Positions 31,651-42,397 of a stretch of DNA of 64,000 bases are shown in pieces. The translations under genes were made by a program, and so were the position numbers. The DNA is from Prorocentrum cordatum (lineage: Eukaryota > Sar > Dinophyceae > Prorocentrales > Prorocentraceae), in assembly GCA_963575745.1 (NCBI GenBank), contig CAUYUJ010000664.1, positions 46,885 to 110,884 on the forward strand, written 5' to 3'. Within the stretch, counting starts at the first letter, position 1; every line of letters starts with the position of its first letter. The notes beneath the pieces are model-generated. The model searched no databases and was not told where the DNA came from. It worked only from the letters and a program-made list of their open reading frames with translations.

Positions 31651-33700
31651 TGCGAACCTCCTGGGCGGCTTGCCAGACAGCCCAGCGCAGGGCCGATGGT
31701 AAGGTGCAAGGGTACCCAAGCTGGCGCAAGGGAACTCAAGGCTCGCCACCATTTCTATCGGAATCCTCACAAAGATACTCAACCCGCCCTGGGGGCATGG
31801 CGCATGGATACTCCCAGGCCATCCGTCGAGGCTGCAAACGGCCGAGGTTCACATACACCACAGAGGTTCACATAAACCACCGAATTCACATACCCCGCCC
31901 ACAAAGATGGCGCATGACACGCGCTTGCAACCGCGTGCGCACTGCGGCCACGTGCGCATCGTCGCCGCGGCCGCCGTCGCCGCCCGCGCCGCCGCCAGTT
32001 GGCGTTTGCGCCGCGCCGTCTAGCCAGCTTCCAAGCCATGGAACTCGCGGGTGTCAGATGAGCGACAGTGCGGGGTTTTGTCGCCCTGCGCATAAGGCGC
32101 CCACCCCTCCTCACGCGCGCGCAGTCGGCCCTGCATGGCCCACTGGCAGCTCTCTTCTCCTTGCACAGCGTGCCAATTGTGGACGGGGTCCCTGCGCCGA
32201 AATGAGGTTTCAGGATGCCAAATCTCACTTACGGGGCACGCAATCCCGCCTCGTGCCCGCTCACGCACCTGCGAGAATCGGGGAGATTGGTTCTCCCAGG
32301 GAGGGACGTGGCGCACAGGGTTTAAACTTGCTTGCGCATGCCGCAGCAGATGCTACGATGCCAACGTCGGTTCATTGGACGCCGGCTGGATGGCATGGTC
32401 GCTGGCGGCGGGTGCACCGCCATGACGGGCGGTACCATCGGCGGGCGTGGCACGAGGCGCTGCTGGCCCATGCGTCCGTTGAGAGCCCAGCAGCGCGTCG
32501 GCTGAGTTGTTTTCGCGTCAGGTGCGTTGGCGGGAAGTTGTGCGCGCGCGCGCGTGCGTGCGCGTGCGAGGTGGAAAGAGTGGGGGGAGGGGGGGGGGGA
32601 GCATCGGTCGCCGCGGCATGTCAGGCGTCCAGCAGTCGAAGCCGCCAACGGCACCGCAAATTCGATGGGCCCGCGGGGTCGCTGGCGACCAATGGCGCCG
32701 CCTGGCCGAGCCCAGCCGCCGCGGCGGTTGCGGGGGGGGCGGCGCGCGCGGCGATCGGGGCGGCGCTTGGTGTTGCGCCAATCGCCTTGCTAGGGCATTG
32801 GCTGCGGCGACAGCGGCGATCGCTTAGCCACGGCGTTGACTTGATTGTTGGCATGAGGAGGGCTGACACGCGCGGCTGGTTGCCTTCCAGGTCAATGATC
32901 ATTTCCGCGGGCAAGCTCGCACGATTGGACCAGCGCGCTGAATGCGCGCGCGGGGCTCTGCGTTCGCGGAGCATTCGACCGCCCTCAACGCTGGCACCCG
33001 TGGCAAGTTTAAACCAAATGCAATGCTTCGTTTGGCTTCGACGCTGGCATGCACGCGCGCTCTACCAGTTGGTTGCGCGACGCGCGCTTCGCGCGCACGT
33101 GCGCGCGGCGGAGGGGGGGGGGCGGGGGGGATGCGCTGCGTGACCAGCCATGCACGTCTCGCCGCGTTGCCCGCGCACCTCCACCCCCTATCCCCCGTGC
33201 CCGCCCCGCTGTCGGTGGTCAATCGCTGCTGGGGCTCGCATGGCTACGCACTGTGTCCGTCGGCTGCGTTAGCACGCGGCACGCGCGCGCGCGGGGAGAG
33301 TGGCGGCGGCGCGCGGAGAACCACTGCGGGCAACCAAGCCAGCAGGGTCCGCGGGGCGGTCGGCCCGCGCGCCGCCCTTGGGCACTTGCCAGGCCGCCCG
33401 CTCCGCTGCGCGCAGTGCAAGCGAGCCCGCCGAGTTCAGCGTTACTTGGCAGATCGCGCGGGACGTGGCAAGCGCGCAGCGCGCGTCAACATTAGTAAGT
33501 CCGCGATGGGTTCTTAACAGGGCGGGTTCCATCCGAAGTCGGCGAATAATCGCGCCACCCATAGCCGCGCGACACGGACAGCGCAAACCCATGGGCGCGA
33601 CAACAAGCGTCGGCGCGCGGCAACCAGAGGCCAAATTCACGCGCGCCGCGTTGACGACAGCGCGTGTTGCGAGCTGAATCCCTTACTCGGCGAGCCCGAT
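31651..33700. other. No gene accepted; CpG-rich DNA
   Basis: Very CG-rich with many CGCGCG runs. A 497-codon plus-strand frame (31650-33143) exists, but its Ala/Arg/Gly bias and lack of domain motifs, together with long frames on the opposite strand, make it a composition artefact. Confidence 0.5.
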
Positions 33701-33789
33701 GTCCATTGCGGCTGCGCGCCGCTGATAAGCTTTGACGCACGGGGGCGCAGCTTCAAAACTCTATGGGGGCGCGGCTCCAAAACCCAAAT

Positions 33790-35440
33790 GCTGAACAGTC
33801 TCTGATCGGAAGGCGGAATCGTCCCAGCGTGTGCGTAGCATGTACGAAAGGCATAATGCGAAGCGCCAGCGCGCGCGAGCGCGCGCGCGCGCCAATGCGC
33901 GCGCGTCGGCGTTTTGTGTTGTCCGCGATAGAAAAGTCGACGCGTCCCTCGGCCTCCTTAAAGGGCCACAGAAATTTTGAATTCAGTTTTTAGAATTACA
34001 GGTCGATCTTTCTAGGATGCGCAATACAGAAGTCCTCAACGCGCGCGAACGCGCGCGCGGCAATTGCGCTCCGCTGGTAAGTGTGTTTCCGCGGAACGAT
34101 GTGACATTCCAAAACCAAATGGCGAAAACCCAGTTGCATAAATCCATTCGCTGGCTGGAAGACGGGGTCACCCCCACGTGGGCATATGATAAGAATACAC
34201 CGTGCGAAGAACCAACGCGCGCGCGTGCGCGCGCGTAGCGCGCGCATCGGCGTTCTGCATCGTCCACCTTAGAAATGTCGACGCGCCCGTCGACCTTTGT
34301 AAAGAACACCAGGAATTTGTGAATTCAGTTTTTGGGGTTACATCTAGTTTTTTTTTCTGTTGTTGAGAACGCAGAACCCGTCAACGCGCGCGCGTATATG
34401 CGCGCGCGGTTGCTGCGCGCCGCTGGATGCATGGGAGCAGCGTTAAATTCACAAACCCAATGTGATAATCCATTCTCTGGTCGGACGACGGGACCATCCC
34501 AATGTAGCTATTGCATACGAAAGGTATAATGCGAAGCGCCAGCCAGCGCGCGCGCGCGCGCATCGGCGCTCTGTGTAGTCCACAGTAGACAAATTGATGC
34601 GCCCGTCGGCCTCCTTAAAGAGCCCCAGGAATTTTCGAATTCAGTTTCTGAAATTACATGTCGGCTTTTTTGCAGCCTTGACAAAATGAATTCTTCAACG
34701 CGCGCGCCGCTGATGAGGTTAACGCATGCCATCTGTGTTAAACTCCCAAACCAAATTGCAAAACACAAAGTGGAAATTCATTCTCTGGTCGGGACACGGG
34801 GTAACCCCAGCGCGTGTAATTCATGCGGAACAAAAAAAAATGCGAAGCGCCAAAACGCCAGCGCCAACGCGCGCGCGCGCGTACACGCGCGCATCGGCGC
34901 TCTGTATCGCCAACCATAAAAATATCGACGCATCCTTCGGCCTCCTTACAGAGCCACAGGAATTTTCGAATTCAGTTTCTGGAATTACATGTCGGCGTTT
35001 CTATGGGGAACAATACAAAACTCTTCAACGCGCGCGCGCGCGCACGCGCGCGCGCGCGACGGCTGCGCCACGCTGGTCGGCTGAACAAGGGATCGATTTC
35101 TGATATACAGATAGCAAATTATGAACATGCAGAATGCAAAACTAAACATCATTGTTTGATTGGAGACGGGACCATTCCGATGTGCGTGTGTGTATCAGAT
35201 ACGAAATACATCGTGCGTAGCGCTAGCCAAACGCGCGCTAACGCGCGCATCGGCATTCCCTTTGCCCACGCTGGAAAGGTTGACGCGCCCGTCGGCTTCT
35301 TACACGGCCACAGAAAGTTGAGTTCAATATTTAGAATGCGTGTCGGTTTTTGTATTGTAGGCGATACAGAACTCCTCAGCGCGTGCGCGCGCGTACGCGC
35401 GCGCGCACGCGGCGGCTGCGCGACGGTGTTAGGTGGCGAC
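33790..35440. repeat. About 335-bp tandem satellite with CG-run blocks
   Basis: Five units are visible. The landmark GAATTCAGTTT(T/C)TGnAATTACA occurs at about 33979, 34321, 34637, 34968 and (as GAGTTCAAT) 35320, i.e. steps of 342, 316, 331 and 352 bp. Each unit also has CTCCTTAnAGnGCCACAGGAA before it, CTCnTCAACGCGCGCG after it, CAnTCnCTGGTCGGAnGACG mid-unit and GCGAAGCGCCAGCGCGCG near its end. Confidence 0.85.
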
Positions 35441-37000
35441 GGTTACGCCTGGTTATACTACTGCTACGGTGGCTATACACACTAGTACATGCACGGCAAC
35501 TTCTACTAATACTACTGGGGGCCCCTTGCGTTTCATCGTGATCATATGGCTGTCGCTACTGATAGTATTAGTATGAGTGTTGGTACGGTAACACCTGCAA
35601 ATAATAGTACGAGTCTTACGATAACGGCATCAAGGGCTACTACTCCACTTACTTCTATTCCTATTACGTCTACGCCTACTACTACGACGACTTCTGCTAC
35701 TACGTCTACGGCGGCGGCGCTTACCATTATAACGTATACCGCTAAAAAGCGAATCGTGGTGTTATGGATGTCCTTCCTACGACGGTTGCTGCTACTATTG
35801 CAGATGCTACACAAAGACTGGGGATACTACTACCTACTGTTGCTACGTTGGCATCGTGATGATGGGGCTGCCCCCAATGGTGTGACATCGCAGGCTTGCG
35901 TAGCATAGATAAACATAGCAACGTATAGCGTAGTTAGCGATAGCGTTGCGTTGCGTAGCTAGCGGTCAGGCGGCTGGGCTTGGCACGGTAACTGGAGCTG
36001 GCGCTAGCATTCTTAACCGTGGAGTTGGCGTTGATTGAAACGCTTACGCTTGGCGTTGGCCTTGTTGGAGCTGTCGCTGGCACGGGAATGCTGTCGCTGG
36101 CACGGAGCTGTTGTCGCAGGCATTTTGGCGCGAAAGCGCACGCATATCAATTTAGTTTGCATTGGCAGACCGGCGCTGGCACTGTTAATGCTGACGCTGG
36201 CACGGTGGTACTTGCGCTGGCACTGTAATGATATCGGTGACATGTTGGCGATGTCGTTGGCACGGTGACGTTGGCGTCATCATGTTTTGTCTGGCGTTGG
36301 CACAGTTGATGTTGATGTTGGCACGGTGTTGCTTGCGCTTGCGATGTCCGATGTGGCGCCGCTAAGCCGCCGAGATCGGTAACAAAGATGGCGCGTGCGC
36401 CGCTGGCATTGGCACTGCTGGCACTGGCGCGGCAATGCTATCGCTGGCACGGCAGCGCTGCTGCTGGCACGGTAATGATGGTGTTGGTGCGGCAATGTTG
36501 TCGTAGGCGCGGTCATGTTGTCGCTGGCACGGTAATGCTGTCGCTGGCACGGTGATGTTGGCGCTTGCATTGCTCTCGCTGACACGGTGCATCCGCGGCG
36601 CATGGGGCGAGACGTTGGCTTTGGCACGGGGTAAACTTTCTGGGTCCAGAAGGGGGAACAGAGGCGAGTTGCGAAGCCATGCGAGGTTCCAAGCATATCG
36701 CCTGTTGCCCTTATGGAACGGCGTTGAAACGGGGTTAGTTGATCAGAGGTCGGCCCGACGAGGGAGCTCTTGAGGCCACCTTGGGGGGGGGGGGGGTGAA
36801 TATACAATGTTAGAGCCCAAGGGTCATGCAGCCCAGAGCGCACCAGAGCCCCACTGATGGTTGTGATCGCCCTGGATGTTGGCGATGCTGATGTTGGTGA
36901 CTATCGCGCCGATGGGAATGAACATGGCGATGGTTTCGATGCCGTGAATGCGTTGCTGATGTTTGCGCGGCAATCACTTTTCACTTTTTTTATTGCATTG
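35441..37000. repeat. CTGGCACGGT minisatellite and flanks
   Basis: From about 35990 to 36600 degenerate units of GCTGGCACGGTAATGCTGTC recur every 20-40 bp. The part before (35440-35880) is ACT/TAC-rich. A run of G stands at 36784-36796. No gene seen. An A-rich stretch (AATAAAAAAAGTGAAAAG on the minus strand, about 36977-36995) lies just after the end of the gene at 37008 and may be a poly(A) remnant. Confidence 0.6.
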
Positions 37001-37007
37001 CGTGCTA

Positions 37008-37970
37008 TTATCCAACATCCACTCTGGCGTACGCGTCCACCTCTGCTGGGGTGGGTTTCCTGTGACCCGCTTTATCTGCGGACTCCCACGCCAGGCGCAA
37101 CCACGCGCCAAGATAATACTGCGCTGCACGGGGGCCATATCGATCTGCGCCCAAACGAATAGAGCGAAACAGCCTGCAGTTGCCATGGCCGACGTTACAA
37201 CAGTGCACGCGAACGCCAATTGCGTCCACACCAGATGGTAACTTATGCGTCTCTCTGGTGACCCGCTGGCCTTCGATGAAATGTGCGATTGCGTCCACGC
37301 CAGCAAGCGCAACTTCATCTCCCACGGGCGCTGGACCTGGAGCAGGGAGGGGCGCTGGAGGTGGAACAGCACCGTCGTCTCCAACGACGTCGTCGTCAGC
37401 GATGCCATCGCAGACGACGCCTCCAGCATCGGGCGGAATGGGATCCTCCGCCACTTCATCGACGATACCTTCAATGGGCACGAGTTCACCGTCGTCGCCG
37501 ACAACGTCATCAAAAACAGCTGGCACTTCGATTTTCGTTTTTTTTGCCGGCCTGTCAACAATTGCTGCAACCTCAGGGTCCCCGTCTCCTTCCAAAGCTT
37601 TGAGAATGGCAAGGTGCTTGGCTGCTCTCTCACCTGGCACTGCTTTGGTCGGGTCCTTCAAAAGCAATTGAAAAAATGAAGCTGGCTCCGACGATCTGAA
37701 TGGCTGGGCACCCTTGGCAAACAGTGCCTCCAGCGACAGAAGGACTAACAGATAATGCTTCCTACCAACATTCATTTTGCGTGAATCGTACGTCCCAGCC
37801 CCATCGAACCCCTCGTAAAGAACAACTTCCGAGCACGATGTCCATCCAAGTGTCTCAAGACAGTCCAAAATGCACAGTGTAGGCCAGTTCATCTTGGAAC
37901 CAGAAGGCGCTGCAATCTGAGGCTCACATAACTCCAAACAGCCATCAGCATCACTTGGAGCTGGCTTCAA
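37008..37970 (-). CDS. C-terminal part of multi-part dinoflagellate gene
   Basis: This 320-codon frame continues the preceding one (ends 37951) after a shift at an A8 run (about 37972-37979). It starts in KPAPSDADGCLELCEPQIAA, continues SKMNWPTLCILDCLETLGWT, GRKHYLLVLLSLEALFAKGA, a nuclear-type basic motif (RPAKKTKIEV), then an acidic low-complexity zone with repeated VVGDDG blocks and a final globular part (VDAIAHFIEGQRVTRETHKL, RYGPRAAQYYLGAWLRLAWE). The VVGD motif also occurs at the N-terminus of the first part (MSDDDVVGDAAP). Family not named; I recall similar multi-copy proteins in other dinoflagellates but cannot verify it here. Confidence 0.55.
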   Translation of the reverse strand: MKPAPSDADGCLELCEPQIAAPSGSKMNWPTLCILDCLETLGWTSCSEVVLYEGFDGAGTYDSRKMNVGRKHYLLVLLSLEALFAKGAQPFRSSEPASFFQLLLKDPTKAVPGERAAKHLAILKALEGDGDPEVAAIVDRPAKKTKIEVPAVFDDVVGDDGELVPIEGIVDEVAEDPIPPDAGGVVCDGIADDDVVGDDGAVPPPAPLPAPGPAPVGDEVALAGVDAIAHFIEGQRVTRETHKLPSGVDAIGVRVHCCNVGHGNCRLFRSIRLGADRYGPRAAQYYLGAWLRLAWESADKAGHRKPTPAEVDAYARVDVG

Positions 37971-39625
37971 TTTTTTTTAAACTTTGTCTACTCTCAATCG
38001 ACACATCCATGAACTCAAAAAAATCGAATGGCCCAGGACCTTCGACGGGATACGCGTGAACAGCATCACCATCCAGCCCTTGCCAAAGCCATCTTTCAAA
38101 AAACTGCACATTCACAGTGAATGACTCAGTGTCACTGACATTCTGATTCACAGTCTGCATAAGTTTCGCGCGGACCTTCAAGCTCAAGACCTGCATGTAC
38201 ACGCATGGCGGCCCATCATCATCGCCCCCACGGCATGCCAATGAATAGTAGCCGTACGGCACGAGAACTTTAGAGAGGAAATCCCCCAGAAGGCCCGCCT
38301 CTCCGACTGCAAACCCTTCGGCTTGTTTTTTTTTCTTCGACTGTGGGTTCCGCGGAGGCTCACGATTGCCGCCGCCACTGCCGCCTCCCTGATCTGGCTC
38401 GTCATCACCAGGGCCGTCTGGCCCATCATCATGGTCCAGGTCGTCTGGCCCGTCGTCGGCGCCCCCTGCGCTCGGCCCTGCACCGCCGTCGCCACCGCCA
38501 CCGTCGCCAGGAGCGCCTGCGGAAACTGCCATGCCATACCGCATGGAGCTCAAGTGCGTGGCAGTGTAGGTCCTGGCAACAGCTTTGGACCTTGCCAAGC
38601 GTGAAGGTGCCATATTTGTAAGAGACGCCCTCGGTGGCTGCAGTACTGACTTCGCATCGGTCCAGTTCCTGTCGAGATCCGCACCTAGCGCACTACAGAA
38701 ACCACGCACGTCCTCAAGATTGTTCTCGAGCCTCATGGAACTGGCGATCCAAGGAGAGGTGCCTCGCCGAGCTCGCAAGTGGTGGTGTCTAGCAGCTGCA
38801 TGGGGCCCCTCAGCAACAGTGTCGTCCAAAGGCGCATGAAGAATGGAATCGATTTCAGCCTCCAGTTCTGGGCTGATGTTCCCCCAATGCTCGTCGATGC
38901 GATCCACGGCAGCACGCATTCTCGACCCTGGCCTCATCACAGCAAGAGTCACCGAATCGTGACAATAGTGCGGGTGCCGATTATACAGCTCGTTGCATCT
39001 TGATTTGATGCCAGGCTCACGCAACCTGCCCAAGATGTATGGCAGATCGTTCAAAAACTGGTTTTTCAAAGAACCAAGCGCGAACGTACTCCTCACCATT
39101 CCCCGGGCCTGGTGCAACAGCTGAGGATCGGGGCCGAACATGCCCTCCCCAAGCATTTGCCTCAGCCAGCCCCGCCCTCAATCTCGACATGCCGCACTCG
39201 AAAGCATATCCAAGCACGCAGCCAGATCGATCACATTGGATGGCCTCACCAGAATCCCAAAGATGGCGGTGGTAAGGACAGTACCCAGCGAAACGTCTCA
39301 AATCATTCAGCCACGCATTGAACCACATCATAAACTTGAAATGGAAAGGAAACGCTGGACAACTCAAGGACGCAAGAACTGAATTCAAACGGACTGGGTC
39401 TCGAATCTCACCAAATGCATCTGTGGTGATGTGGCCTTTCACAGACCAAATGAACTTGTCCAAACACGCCAGAACACGATACAACTTCTGCCACCGCCAC
39501 TCCGCAAAACTCGGCACCGTGGTCACGGTACTCACCAGAGCAGCTAAGCCAGGCAACCCAGTGGCTCTCCAGTGGGTCTCTAAAGTATGCCACACTCCCT
39601 GGGGTGTGCACATTTCCAAATGCAC
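37951..39625 (-). pseudogene. Middle part of multi-part dinoflagellate gene, one frameshift
   Basis: Two overlapping frames: 39625 to about 39145, then about 39150 to 37951, with the shift in CTTGGGGAGGG. Part one: TVPSFAEWRWQKLYRVLACL, FPFHFKFMMWFNAWLNDLRR, then GYCPYHRHLWDSGEAIQCDR and SGCVLGYAFECGM, a Cys/His cluster that could bind zinc. Part two: LNDLPYILGRLREPGIKSRC, HPHYCHDSVTLAVMRPGSRM, a Gly/Asp-rich disordered region, SKKKKQAEG, and a globular end (TESFTVNVQFFERWLWQGLD). It follows the DDE-like part in the same orientation and precedes the C-terminal part with no gap. Confidence 0.55.
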
Positions 39626-40140
39626 GCGCGCACGATGATGTGTATATCCATCCTCCTACCTCCTACCTCCTACTCCCTCTTCTCGTTCCCTGCCTCCTAC
39701 TTCTACGTTGTACCCCCCGCGTCCCCTCCCAGGTGGGTATATCGTTCTGGCCTCAGAGAACATCAGAGGATTCTTGACGTACAGTTTTTGGCACGTCGGA
39801 GGTATTTCTTTTCAGGCCTACATCCTACCTCCCACATCGTACATGATATCTCTCTATGTTTCTTCATGCATCGTTCATCGTCGGATGGAAGCCACACTGA
39901 ATGTTTACTTGAGGCCTTCGGTCAATTCCCCGCCGTGCCACGAACCGTGTGGGGGTGCGCCGAAGCCAGCCTAATACCTCTCACCTCGCGTTTCCTGCCA
40001 CTTACCCCCTGCCCGCCACTTCGCAGGTTCCTCTGGCCCCCCCAGTTGTTCACGGGGATGGTGGGGGGGCAAGGGTAGGACGAAGTAGGAGACACGAGGT
40101 GCGAGGCATGATGGGGGAGTTGGGAATTGGAAGGCGGCGC
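39626..40140. other. Non-coding insertion interrupting the gene
   Basis: Between the N-terminal part (protein-like until about 40140) and the middle part (from 39625), some 500 bp lacks coding character and is rich in TCCTACCTCC-type pyrimidine runs. It could be an intron kept or gained after retroposition, or an inserted short element. Its ends carry loosely inverted TCCTACTTC/GTAGGAGG runs, not good enough to call terminal repeats. Confidence 0.4.
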
Positions 40141-41654
40141 GCATTTGAGTACACGCGAGCCTCGTCTCTGAAAAGCGAGGCCAACGACTTGACCCTGTCA
40201 AGAAAGCGTGGGAACCACGCGAGACTATTGCAGCCGTGCCTGATGAGATTGTCGATCTTGCGCCTCCAACCAGGAACGACAAGGGCACGCGGCAACAATA
40301 ACGGCTGTCGGGGAACAGAACACGTCGTGCCAAGACAACGATAAAAATCTGGCAGGCAGTCGTTAATTTTTGCGACCATGTATTCTGTTCCCATATCGGA
40401 AACCACACCACGAACGCGAACAAGACCGTGTCGCATGACAGCGGCATTCCCGCCGAACACCAAGTGGATCTGCCATAACAGAGCGGCAGTCTTGGCAAAT
40501 GCCGACAATTGAGTTCTCATCAACAGAACGGGGGGAAATCTCCTGGACAAGAACTCTCGGCCGTTCAAGCGAACACGATACGAGGCAGCTTGCATTTCCC
40601 AGCCTCTGCCCTGTGGGCTGGAATCAATATAAAGGTATATGTCAACATTCTGCCGGTTAACAGTGGGGAGAAGCTGTTTGGTAAGGCGCATCGCAGCCCA
40701 ATCGCATCTTATCCTTGCTATCCGTAAGGTTTCGCATCGCAACACCCGCAACTCGCGCCGCAATGCAATGCGGTCAAACTTCCCACTGTCTGCAAACAAC
40801 TTACTCCACGCAGACGCACCTTTCCCAGCGTGCCTGAGCGACCTCATAGTACAGCTGGCATCCAACCACGCCAACACGAGAGGGCTGTCGACGCAGTTGC
40901 GCCGTCTAACTGGAACAGCGGCTTGCGCAGGAGCTGCTGGCGTGGGCACCAGTTCCGAGTGCAGCTGGCGAAACCGTTTCAAGCAAGGGGCACGCGGCCC
41001 GAAGTTCAAGGTCTGCGTGAAGCGTTGCCGCAAGACATCACAAGAAAAAAGACATGGCACCAGATCCACGAGGCCAACAGCCAATGTTGGACATACAACA
41101 ACAGGGCCATGTGTGTTGATACGACCGCATTCTCGAGTGACGAGGTCCAACAATTCGTCCCAGTCCGCTTGCAAAACGAAACCATCCAACGATGTGTACG
41201 TGCAGGGTTTACCTTGCAAATGGGCCAACACCGCGTGGTGATTCACAGCATCAGGCGCAATCGCCTGAGCTTCAACCAACTGCATGGCTTTCACAGCTTT
41301 GTGAACGAGCACGCCGTGGCAAGGCCTGCCTCGAAGCGAACCCAGCGCTGATTGCAATATCAGCTGGTTGAGATCTCCAGGGAGGCGTTCAGCATCCCGC
41401 AGGGGGATCAATTCCCAGTGGCCCACAACAACACCAAACAACCAATGCTGCCCGTCCTCAAAGCGAGCACCCTCGGCGGCTGCAAACTGGGATGCCCAGC
41501 CTCCCCCGCGCACGCCGAACACGAAGTAGAGCCTCTCGGGCCCGCAGAACTCGTGAGTTCGCACGTGCCGCCGCCCAGCCGTTCCAACGGCTGTCTCGCC
41601 CGCGGCCGCGTCTCCCGCAGGAGCGGCATCGCCGACGACGTCGTCGTCGCTCAT
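40050..41654 (-). CDS. N-terminal part of multi-part gene, possible DDE-like domain
   Basis: The frame opens at 41765, but the upstream codons are leader relics, so I choose the ATG at 41652-41654 (MSDDDVVGDAAPAGDAA). Text is protein-like to about 40140: RLYFVFGVRGGGWASQFAAA, LRGRPCHGVLVHKAVKAMQL, WDELLDLVTRECGRINTHGP, FRQLHSELVPTPAAP, DSPLVLAWLDASCTMRSLRH. About residue 340 stands VDIYLYIDSSPQGRGWEMQA and about residue 415 VRGVVSDMGTEYMVAKINDC. SD.GTE after an upstream Asp resembles the catalytic spacing of DDE transposases/integrases (RNase H fold); this is a suggestion, not a demonstrated match. Spliced-leader relics at its head indicate a retroposed mRNA copy. Confidence 0.6.
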   Translation of the reverse strand: MSDDDVVGDAAPAGDAAAGETAVGTAGRRHVRTHEFCGPERLYFVFGVRGGGWASQFAAAEGARFEDGQHWLFGVVVGHWELIPLRDAERLPGDLNQLILQSALGSLRGRPCHGVLVHKAVKAMQLVEAQAIAPDAVNHHAVLAHLQGKPCTYTSLDGFVLQADWDELLDLVTRECGRINTHGPVVVCPTLAVGLVDLVPCLFSCDVLRQRFTQTLNFGPRAPCLKRFRQLHSELVPTPAAPAQAAVPVRRRNCVDSPLVLAWLDASCTMRSLRHAGKGASAWSKLFADSGKFDRIALRRELRVLRCETLRIARIRCDWAAMRLTKQLLPTVNRQNVDIYLYIDSSPQGRGWEMQAASYRVRLNGREFLSRRFPPVLLMRTQLSAFAKTAALLWQIHLVFGGNAAVMRHGLVRVRGVVSDMGTEYMVAKINDCLPDFYRCLGTTCSVPRQPLLLPRALVVPGWRRKIDNLIRHGCNSLAWFPRFLDRVKSLASLFRDEARVYSNARRLPIPNSPIMPRTSCLLLRPTLAPPPSP

Positions 41655-41691
41655 GTCCGCTGCGAAAATGCCACGACACAAGCGAAACGAG

Positions 41692-41729
41692 TTTGGGCCA
41701 AAACAGGTTTGAGCCGGAATGGTTACGGA
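41692..41729 (-). other. Tandem spliced-leader relics
   Basis: The minus strand of 41710-41729 reads CCGTAACCATTCCGGCTCAA, 17 of 20 positions identical to the dinoflagellate spliced leader (three transitions). Directly after it, 41692-41703 reads TTTTGGCCCAAA, a truncated second copy with two changes. The first ATG of the following gene (41654) lies 38 bp after the second relic. Confidence 0.8.
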
Positions 41730-41765
41730 AGAGCAGCAGAGCAGGAGTGTAAGCACCCCGAGCAA

Positions 41766-42397
41766 TTATCTCGATTGGGGGTCAGAAACTGACGGCAGTT
41801 CAGGATGAATGGGGCCCTCGCGACCCCTTAACGGGCCTGGCTTTCAAAACAAGGGCAATGATCCCGAGCAGTGGCCTGAGCTTTTCGCTTGAAACGTCCA
41901 TCCATGGTGTAACTTGTCGCATTACGATATACTACGTTTGCACGGATGGGCGGCAGCAACGTTTCAAAACATCCGTTGTCGTCTTGAGACATCTCTGCAA
42001 TAACTCACAGTGTCGTCTTGAGACATCCCCGCAAGTTGATTCGACCACCGTGCCTTGCGGGCGTAGCGAAGACAACCAACCGCTGAAGCTAAGAAAAGGA
42101 TGACGAGAATGAGGAAGTTTAAGAGGAGGAGAGCGAGGGGGGGCATAGGGGGGGAGGGGGACGAGGAGGAGGACGAAGAGGAGTAGGAGGAGGACGGGAA
42201 TGAGTTTTTTTCGGGAGCGCGCATGCGTTCTCATCAAACGCAACTGGTCCAAGAACGAGAAGGAATGCGAAATCGCATTCCTTCTCGTTGTTACACTGCT
42301 TTCTACAACTGAGGGCGTAATGTAAAAAAGTCGTCGATGCTCTGTGCGCGAAGTGTAAAAATCGTAAGTTAAGGGAACTATTTCCGTCTTATGCTTA
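41766..42397. other. No gene; short repeats and a hairpin
   Basis: Contains a direct repeat GTCGTCTTGAGACATC at about 41979 and 42013, a GAG-rich tract at 42110-42200 and the inverted repeat listed separately. It separates the leader-headed gene from the truncated end of the endonuclease. Confidence 0.6.
42254..42289. repeat. Perfect 17-bp inverted repeat with 2-nt loop
   Basis: AACGAGAAGGAATGCGA is followed after AA by its exact reverse complement TCGCATTCCTTCTCGTT. RNA from either strand would form a strong hairpin. It lies about 110 bp beyond the truncated end of the endonuclease frame. Confidence 0.9.

Noticed and set aside
31650-33143. 497-codon plus-strand ORF
   Set aside because: Strong Ala/Arg/Gly bias from CG-rich satellite DNA, no motif, and long frames also on the other strand.
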